Shown here piece by piece: positions 59,225-64,000 of a stretch of 64,000 nt of DNA (position 1 is its first letter; the number at the start of each line of letters is the position of its first letter). Below the pieces are notes generated by a model. It did no database searches. It had not been told where the DNA came from and saw only the letters and a list, made by a program, of their open reading frames with translations. Made by a program: the position numbers and the translations under genes. This DNA is from JBKHAJ01 sp964641125 (GTDB lineage: Bacteria > Spirochaetota > Spirochaetia > SPDA01 > CAZSGZ01). Where the stretch lies: NCBI GenBank assembly GCA_964641125.1, contig CAZXMO010000004.1:18955-82954 (forward strand), written 5' to 3'.

Positions 59225-60927
59225 ACAGAATACTCGGAATCGATCTTGGAACAACCAACTCGGCGGCGGCTTTCTTAGACGGTGAGGAGCCGCGGATAAT
59301 TCCCAACGACAGGGGAAACCGGATAACCCCGTCCATCGTCGCTTTCTTAGGTGAAAACGAGGTTCTCGTGGGAGAGGCCGCCAAAAACCAGGCGGTAATC
59401 AACATCGAAAAGACGGTCCTTTCGATAAAGAGGCATATGGGTACCGACCGGACTTACACCATCGACGGGATCACCTACCGCCCCGAGCAGGTGAGCGCCC
59501 GAATCCTACAGAAGCTTAGGTATGACGCCGAAAACTATCTCGGCGAGCCGGTGGACCAGGCGGTCATCACCGTACCCGCCTATTTTTCCGAAAAACAGCG
59601 TCGCGCAACCCAGGAAGCCGGAAAGCTCGCTGGGCTCAAGGTACGGCGTATTATCAACGAGCCTACCGCCGCGGCCCTCGCTTACGCCTATGAGATCGAA
59701 CGGAACAGCAATATTTTGGTCTACGATCTCGGGGGAGGAACCTTCGACGTAACCTTTCTCGTCAAGGAGGGGGACCGTTTCGAGGTCAAGGCGACCTGCG
59801 GTGATAATACTTTAGGCGGTGTTGATTTCGACGACCGGCTCCTCGATGCGGTGGTAAAAGATTTTTCCGAGAAATCGGGTATGGACCTCGGAAAGGACCG
59901 GATTATCCTTCAGCAGCTTCGGGAGCAGGTGGAGAAGGCAAAGATCGAGCTCTCCTCCCGGGAGACGGCGATGGTGGCCCTTCCCTTCGCCGGGGGCGGT
60001 TCTCAGCCGGTTCATTTGAGCTTTACCATCACCCGGAAGTTTTTCGAAGACCTCGTCCGGAAAGATATAGAACGGACCGTGGAGCTGTCCTTAAAGGCGG
60101 TCAGGGAGGCGGGAGCGAAGCCTAAGAACGTGCAGAGCCTCATTCTCGCCGGGGGCTCGAGCCGCATTCCTTTGGTCCGGAGGCTCTTAGCCGCCGAATT
60201 CGATGCGGAGCCGGAGAAAAAGATCAATCCCGAAGAGGTGGTTGCTTTAGGCGCCTCGATTCAGGCATCTATCTTGAGCGGTGAGATCGGGGACATCGCC
60301 CTCAAGGACATAACCCCCTTTCCCTTGGGCCTCGAAATAGAGGGGGGGCGGTTTTTTCACATCATCGAGAAGAATTCTCCTCTCCCGGTACAGGGGTCGA
60401 GGGTCTTTACCACCGTAACCGACCGGCAGTCTTCGGTGGAGATACACGTTCTCCAGGGGGAAGCGGAGAAAGCGCCCGAGAACACCTCCTTAGGCAGATT
60501 CCTCCTTTCGGGCATCAGAGAGGGACGGCGGGGAGAGCCCCGAATCAAGGTGGATTTCACCATCGACGCGGACGGGCTTCTCGAGGTCAAGGCGAAGGAT
60601 GTCGATACCGGCGTTCATCAGCAGGTAACCGTCACCGCCGGATTCGGAGGTAACGACGAGGACGACAGCTTCAAGGCCTTGGCCGAACTCAAGAACAGGA
60701 TACAATCCCTTGTCCTGCGTATAGAAGATCTGAGCACCCGGCATGCGAATAATATCGATTCCGGCTTCAAGAAAGAGATACACGAGGTTATTTCCACTGC
60801 CAAGGGGGAGCTTCTCAAGGGGAACGCCAAGGGCTTAAGAGAGAACGGTATCGCTTTGGAAACAATTTTGGCGGAGCTCCAGGCAATCTCCCAAATCGAT
60901 GAGGAACTCGGATTTGGACAGGCGTGA
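59221..60927 (+). CDS. Hsp70 (DnaK-like) chaperone, shortened form
   Basis: A 568-residue Hsp70, about 70 residues shorter than DnaK. The ATPase domain is complete: GIDLGTTNSAAA, VITVPAYFSEKQRRATQEAG, YDLGGGTFDVTFL, GGVDFDDRL and LAGGSSRIPLVRRLL. The substrate-binding domain follows from about 375 (KDITPFPLGLEI), but the helical lid is short and lacks the EEVD-like or DnaK acidic tail. I start it at GTG 59221, after AGGGGGGC, giving the usual N-terminus. It probably is a second, specialised Hsp70; the J-domain gene overlaps its end by 29 bases. HscA is an alternative name, but no Fe-S genes are near. Confidence 0.9.
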   Translation: MNRILGIDLGTTNSAAAFLDGEEPRIIPNDRGNRITPSIVAFLGENEVLVGEAAKNQAVINIEKTVLSIKRHMGTDRTYTIDGITYRPEQVSARILQKLRYDAENYLGEPVDQAVITVPAYFSEKQRRATQEAGKLAGLKVRRIINEPTAAALAYAYEIERNSNILVYDLGGGTFDVTFLVKEGDRFEVKATCGDNTLGGVDFDDRLLDAVVKDFSEKSGMDLGKDRIILQQLREQVEKAKIELSSRETAMVALPFAGGGSQPVHLSFTITRKFFEDLVRKDIERTVELSLKAVREAGAKPKNVQSLILAGGSSRIPLVRRLLAAEFDAEPEKKINPEEVVALGASIQASILSGEIGDIALKDITPFPLGLEIEGGRFFHIIEKNSPLPVQGSRVFTTVTDRQSSVEIHVLQGEAEKAPENTSLGRFLLSGIREGRRGEPRIKVDFTIDADGLLEVKAKDVDTGVHQQVTVTAGFGGNDEDDSFKALAELKNRIQSLVLRIEDLSTRHANNIDSGFKKEIHEVISTAKGELLKGNAKGLRENGIALETILAELQAISQIDEELGFGQA

Positions 60928-61552
60928 GCTCTATCGTATACTCGAGATCAGCTATGACGCGAGCACCGAGGAACTCAAGGAAGCCTATCGGAGCCTTGTC
61001 AAGAGATATCATCCCGATCTGACCGGAGACGTGGCAAGCGGGAAGAAGCTTGCCGAGATAGTCCAGGCTTACAAGACTCTTAAGATAGACGGGAGGAGAC
61101 GGAGTGTTGTCGATTTTCCGGTCAGGGAAAGAACCGGACGCTCCGATTTCAGGCCCGAGACCGACATCTTCAAGTTAGGGGAGCTCCTCGAAAAGGGAAA
61201 GACCACCGGCATCCGCGCCTTCGCCGCCCGGGGACTGGGAAATTCGGGAAAGAAGAGCGCCTACGCCTACTTGAAAAAGGGCCTTAATGATTCCGACGAA
61301 TTGGTAGTCAAGACTTCGGTAGAGTCGGTGGGCAAGCTCAAGGTGAGGCAGAGTGCAGGTGTTTTGAGCGGGGTCTTTGCCCGGGGAAGCAGTGAGGTCA
61401 AAGAGGCGGTCTTAGAAGCGATCCGCCGGATCGGGGTGGACGACAGATTCCGGAACATCATCCTCTGCGCAATGAAAGACGAGGACCCGAAGATCCGCAA
61501 GAATGCCTTGGATATGTTCGTAGAGTTCAAAAGGGCGGTACCCGATGACTGA
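60899..61552 (+). CDS. J-domain protein with HEAT-like repeats
   Basis: A 217-residue protein: a J domain at about 8-65 with the Hsp70-contacting HPD at 38-40 (KRYHPDLTG), then about 120 residues of HEAT-like helical repeats (GIRAFAARGLGNSG, ELVVKTSVESVGKL, EVKEAVLEAIRRIG, PKIRKNALDMFVEF). It lacks the Gly/Phe region and zinc fingers of DnaJ, so it is a dedicated type III co-chaperone, likely for the Hsp70 just upstream. ATG 60899 lies inside that gene; TTG 60914 after GAGGAAC is an equally reasonable start. Confidence 0.82.
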   Translation: MRNSDLDRRELYRILEISYDASTEELKEAYRSLVKRYHPDLTGDVASGKKLAEIVQAYKTLKIDGRRRSVVDFPVRERTGRSDFRPETDIFKLGELLEKGKTTGIRAFAARGLGNSGKKSAYAYLKKGLNDSDELVVKTSVESVGKLKVRQSAGVLSGVFARGSSEVKEAVLEAIRRIGVDDRFRNIILCAMKDEDPKIRKNALDMFVEFKRAVPDD

Positions 61553-63386
61553 TGAAAAACTGAACGAGACCTTCTTTCAGGACAGCAGAGAATTCTTAGA
61601 TACCTTCGCAGAGGCCTTAAACGAGCTGACACGATCGGCGGGAGAGACCGCGGATTCATCCCGGGCTCCTCGGGATACACTGGACAAGGGTTTTCGGACC
61701 ATCCACTCGCTGAAGTCGGAGGCGGCTTATCTCGGATTCGAGTCCATTGCCGCGCGGAGTAACGAGGTCGAAACCCTTCTCCAAGGTCTCAGGGAGGGGA
61801 AAGAGCTTCGTCCAGCTCTCGATGAAATGATCCGAGGACTCGAGGATCTCCGAGGAATGGTCGAAACTCTCAAAAACACCTCCGGCCGCTCCGACGGACC
61901 GGCGGAGCCTGCGCCGCGCATTCGGTTTACCGATTTCGAGCTTTCTCTTCTTGCCGAGGCGCGGGAGAGGGGAGAGCGGTTCTACCGGGTCCTCACCGAG
62001 GTGGAAGAGGCGGAAACCATGGTATATCCTCGGCTCTTCCTCCTTATCAGCAATCTCGAGCTCGAGGTCAATGTAGTACGGACCGTTCCCGATTTGAGCG
62101 GGGTTACCCCGGACAACCGGGAAATCGAGATCTTTTTGACCGCCGCAATGGAAAGGGAAAAGCTCTATCGAATAGTAAACATCGACCAGATAGCCCGGGT
62201 CCAGATTACTGAGCTCGACTATCCTTCGGTGATAACGGAGGGTGAGCTGACCTCGGCGATGAGCGCTCCCAGGAAGGCGGGTTTCGGCAAGCGTAACTTT
62301 CTGACCGTGGACACCGATAAGCTCGAGGAGCTCGGGAAGGGCCTCGAAGAGATCGAGCTCCTTTCGGGCCGATTAGAGGATGAGGACGATACGGTCAAGC
62401 GGCTTAGGGATCTCGCCGCCCACTGCACCGATCTGGTCCGGCGTTTACGCCTGCGCAGGCTTGCCGAGGAGCTTTTAAGGATCAGAAGGTTCGCCGAGGA
62501 GCATGCCGAGAGGCAGGGAAAGAAGGTACTTCTAGAAATATCAGGAGGCGAATTCGAGGTGGAGAGCACCTTTCTCGAACAGCTCTCCGAGATCATGATC
62601 CACCTAGTCCGCAACGCCGTGGACCACGGAATCGAGCCGCCCGAGGAGCGTGCGGCCTCGGGAAAGAGTGAGACCGGATCGATACTGGTAACCGCCGATA
62701 AAAAGGAAAGCACCCTGACCCTCCAGATCGCCGACGACGGGAGGGGCATCGAGCGTGCAACGATAGTGCATCGGGCAAAATCGGCGGGCCTTGTAAAAGA
62801 AGGAGAACCGGTACCGGAAACGTTGCATCTTCTCGCGGCCCCGGGGTTTACCACCTTGAGCGAAGCCACCGACAGCTCAGGCAGGGGATACGGCCTCGAC
62901 TTGGTCTTGAGGAAGATACGTGAGATGCCCGGGGCGGAGATCCGGATGACCGGCGGACCCGGCTCGGGTACTGTTTTTACCCTCGTTTTTCAGCAGGGAA
63001 CGGGAATTACCCGGCTCGTATTTTTACGCGCCGGAGAGAAGACGGTGGCGGTGGCAAAGAGCCATGTAATCGATATCGAGAGGTTCGAGGCAAACGAGGC
63101 AGCCGCCGGCGCCGATAATACCCTCATCTACCGGGGGCTTCCCGTATACACCGCCGACGGCAGGCTCATCTCCCGGGGCGCCTTGCCTAAGGAGGAGTTC
63201 GCGGTCCATTTAAAACACTTAGACAAGCAGGGGGTCCTTTTAGCGGACGAGGTTCTCTTCGAAAGGGACGTCGAAGACGCCCGGTTGGGACCGGCCTCAG
63301 CGGCCCTTCCCCATCTCGAGCCGATGGATATCCGCTCTGTCGACCGGGATGTGTACCTAGTACGCCCGTCGCTGCTGTTCGAGTAA
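61545..63386 (+). CDS. CheA-like histidine kinase, divergent
   Basis: A 613-residue protein with the CheA plan. Hpt domain, about 1-120, with phospho-acceptor His54 in FRTIHSLKSEA; a middle region of about 125-235 without clear family; a dimerisation-like helical stretch about 245-320; an ATPase domain with N-box Asn357 (LVRNAVDHGIE), DDGRGI near 395 and GRGYGLDLV near 446; and a C-terminal CheW-like domain from about 485. The CheA LRMVP segment is changed to an Arg/Leu-rich RLRLRRLAEELLRIR. No CheW, CheY or receptor gene is nearby. It is coupled to the J-domain gene by an eight-base overlap. Confidence 0.85.
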   Translation: MTDEKLNETFFQDSREFLDTFAEALNELTRSAGETADSSRAPRDTLDKGFRTIHSLKSEAAYLGFESIAARSNEVETLLQGLREGKELRPALDEMIRGLEDLRGMVETLKNTSGRSDGPAEPAPRIRFTDFELSLLAEARERGERFYRVLTEVEEAETMVYPRLFLLISNLELEVNVVRTVPDLSGVTPDNREIEIFLTAAMEREKLYRIVNIDQIARVQITELDYPSVITEGELTSAMSAPRKAGFGKRNFLTVDTDKLEELGKGLEEIELLSGRLEDEDDTVKRLRDLAAHCTDLVRRLRLRRLAEELLRIRRFAEEHAERQGKKVLLEISGGEFEVESTFLEQLSEIMIHLVRNAVDHGIEPPEERAASGKSETGSILVTADKKESTLTLQIADDGRGIERATIVHRAKSAGLVKEGEPVPETLHLLAAPGFTTLSEATDSSGRGYGLDLVLRKIREMPGAEIRMTGGPGSGTVFTLVFQQGTGITRLVFLRAGEKTVAVAKSHVIDIERFEANEAAAGADNTLIYRGLPVYTADGRLISRGALPKEEFAVHLKHLDKQGVLLADEVLFERDVEDARLGPASAALPHLEPMDIRSVDRDVYLVRPSLLFE

Positions 63387-63533
63387 AAAAAAAGCCGCCC
63401 GGATTAAGGATGTCCTAATTACGCTTATTGTTTTTCACACATCCATCTAAAATATGAATTCGACCGGCCCCTAGCTTCCTGAAGCAGATGTCCATCCCGG
63501 CACTCTTATAGTCTTAGGGTATGCGATTAATTC

Positions 63534-63555
63534 TACATCGTCCATACATCGTCCA
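63534..63555 (+). repeat. 11-base tandem repeat upstream of a promoter
   Basis: TACATCGTCCA occurs twice without spacing (63534-63544 and 63545-63555) and ends five bases before the -35 of the next gene's promoter. It may be an activator or repressor site. The surrounding 223-base gap (63387-63609) has no gene. Confidence 0.6.
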
Positions 63556-63560
63556 TGAAA

Positions 63561-63589
63561 TTGAATTATCGTAATCATTAGTGTAGAAT
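63561..63589 (+). promoter_or_regulatory. sigma-70 promoter of the zinc-ribbon gene
   Basis: TTGAAT (63561-63566), a 17-base spacer and TAGAAT (63584-63589). The -10 matches five of six positions. Transcription would begin near 63596, just before the GAGGAG ribosome site, so the leader is very short. Confidence 0.6.
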
Positions 63590-63609
63590 CGATGCCGAGG
63601 AGATAAGCT

Positions 63610-63822
63610 ATGCCGAAAAATGCTGATCGAGGAGGCCGCGGGCAGAGCGGCGGCGGAAGGGGCGCCGGAGGCGGAGGACGCATGGGTGGGAACCGCCCCC
63701 GATCCGGACCCGGCGGCAAGTGTCTGTGCCCTAAGTGCGGCGAGAGCGTCCCCCATGAGAGGGGAACGCCCTGTTATTCAGCCCAATGCCCGAAGTGCGG
63801 AACGGCGATGATCAAGGAGTAA
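63610..63822 (+). CDS. small Gly-rich zinc-ribbon protein
   Basis: A 70-residue protein. The first 35 residues are Gly- and Arg-rich and probably unordered. The rest holds a four-cysteine core CPKCGESVPHERGTPCYSAQCPKCG, with two CPxCG knuckles about 20 residues apart and one extra cysteine. Such small ribbon proteins often stand near NifX/NifB-like or ferredoxin-type genes, but none is visible here. ATG 63610 follows GAGGAG. It has its own promoter. Its last 11 bases overlap the convergent oxidase gene. Confidence 0.75.
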   Translation: MPKNADRGGRGQSGGGRGAGGGGRMGGNRPRSGPGGKCLCPKCGESVPHERGTPCYSAQCPKCGTAMIKE

Positions 63823-64000
63823 GGCGGGCTATTTCTTCCGCCTCCTGTTTTCCCGCTGCAAAGGCCCCCTCGGTACACGCTATGGGGAACAGGTACTCTC
63901 CGGCAAGGTGGAGACCTTGTACGTCGTGCATATGGTTATCGAGGAGATTCTGAACGGCCTCGAATTGGGACGGGGACACCAGGTTGACAGCCCGGTCCCA
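63812..64000 (-). CDS. FAD-dependent amine-oxidase-like protein, C-terminal part
   Basis: The window ends inside this gene: 62 C-terminal residues and a TGA stop at 63814-63812 are present, with the rest beyond base 64000. The visible part, especially GLHLAGEYLFPIACTEGAFAAGKQ, followed by AEEIARL, is the C-terminal FAD-binding motif (AGE-x-TEGA-x-GK/R) of flavin amine oxidases and protoporphyrinogen-oxidase-like enzymes. The substrate cannot be told. The 3' end overlaps the zinc-ribbon gene by 11 bases. Confidence 0.75.
   Translation of the reverse strand, partial: WDRAVNLVSPSQFEAVQNLLDNHMHDVQGLHLAGEYLFPIACTEGAFAAGKQEAEEIARLTP

Noticed and set aside
63387..63450. possible terminator after the CheA-like gene
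   Set aside because: The AGGA/TCCT stem has almost no loop and is weak, and the poly-A stretch lies on the wrong side for the plus strand.

Overview
The window is a stretch of a free-living spirochaete chromosome, probably Spirochaetales/Spirochaetaceae; the species cannot be read from it. The evidence is the flagellar operon, which has the spirochaete order and content (flgB-flgC-fliE-fliF-fliG-fliH-fliI-fliJ-flbB-fliK-flgD-flgE-flbD-motA-motB-fliL-fliM-fliY-fliO-fliP-fliQ-fliR-flhB-flhA-flhF-flhG, then a sigma-28 gene). It includes the spirochaete-specific collar gene flbB and a hook protein that keeps the Lys165/Cys178 pair known from Treponema cross-linked hooks. The DNA is GC-rich by eye. 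Shine-Dalgarno sites are strong and G-rich, GTG and TTG starts are common, and many neighbouring genes overlap by 1-8 bases. One run of 100 Ns (28601-28700) marks a scaffold join.

Left part (1-17100), metabolism, mixed strands. A small Dabb-domain gene is followed by a minus-strand sugar locus: a GH65 glycoside phosphorylase, then a LacI-type regulator, a lipoprotein sugar-binding protein and two ABC permeases. The regulator's promoter carries a near-palindromic operator. Plus-strand genes follow: an AI-2E-family membrane protein, trpS and an ornithine-type aminotransferase. Next come a minus-strand MTA/SAH nucleosidase, a cysteine-free MutY-like glycosylase, LL-diaminopimelate aminotransferase, a DUF4912 protein with a GH57 glucan branching enzyme, and two small minus-strand genes, one of them DUF1820.

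Middle part (17123-31605): mraZ with GTGGG operator boxes, rsmH (apparently starting at ATT), ftsL, murF, mraY, ftsW, ftsQ, ftsA and ftsZ, then a tyrosine recombinase, a TPR lipoprotein, dprA, the N gap, a second tyrosine recombinase, hslV and hslU. The order Xer-hslV-hslU-flgB matches codV-codW-codX-flgB of Bacillus subtilis.

Right part (31685-63386): the flagellar operon with a sigma-28-like promoter before flgB and a sigma-70-like promoter before fliL. It continues into a FapA/DUF342 protein, two small proteins, and a compact module of an Hsp70 homologue, a J-domain/HEAT protein and a divergent CheA-like kinase. From 17123 to 63386 every gene lies on the plus strand. The window ends with a small Gly-rich zinc-ribbon gene that has its own promoter, and with the 3' end of a minus-strand FAD-dependent amine-oxidase-like gene.

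Most of the content is conserved core machinery. The points most worth checking are the ATT start of rsmH, the MraZ boxes, the scaffold join at dprA/xerC, the sigma-28-like site before flgB, and the chaperone/CheA-like module after the flagellar genes. I saw no tRNA, rRNA, CRISPR array, insertion sequence or phage genes.
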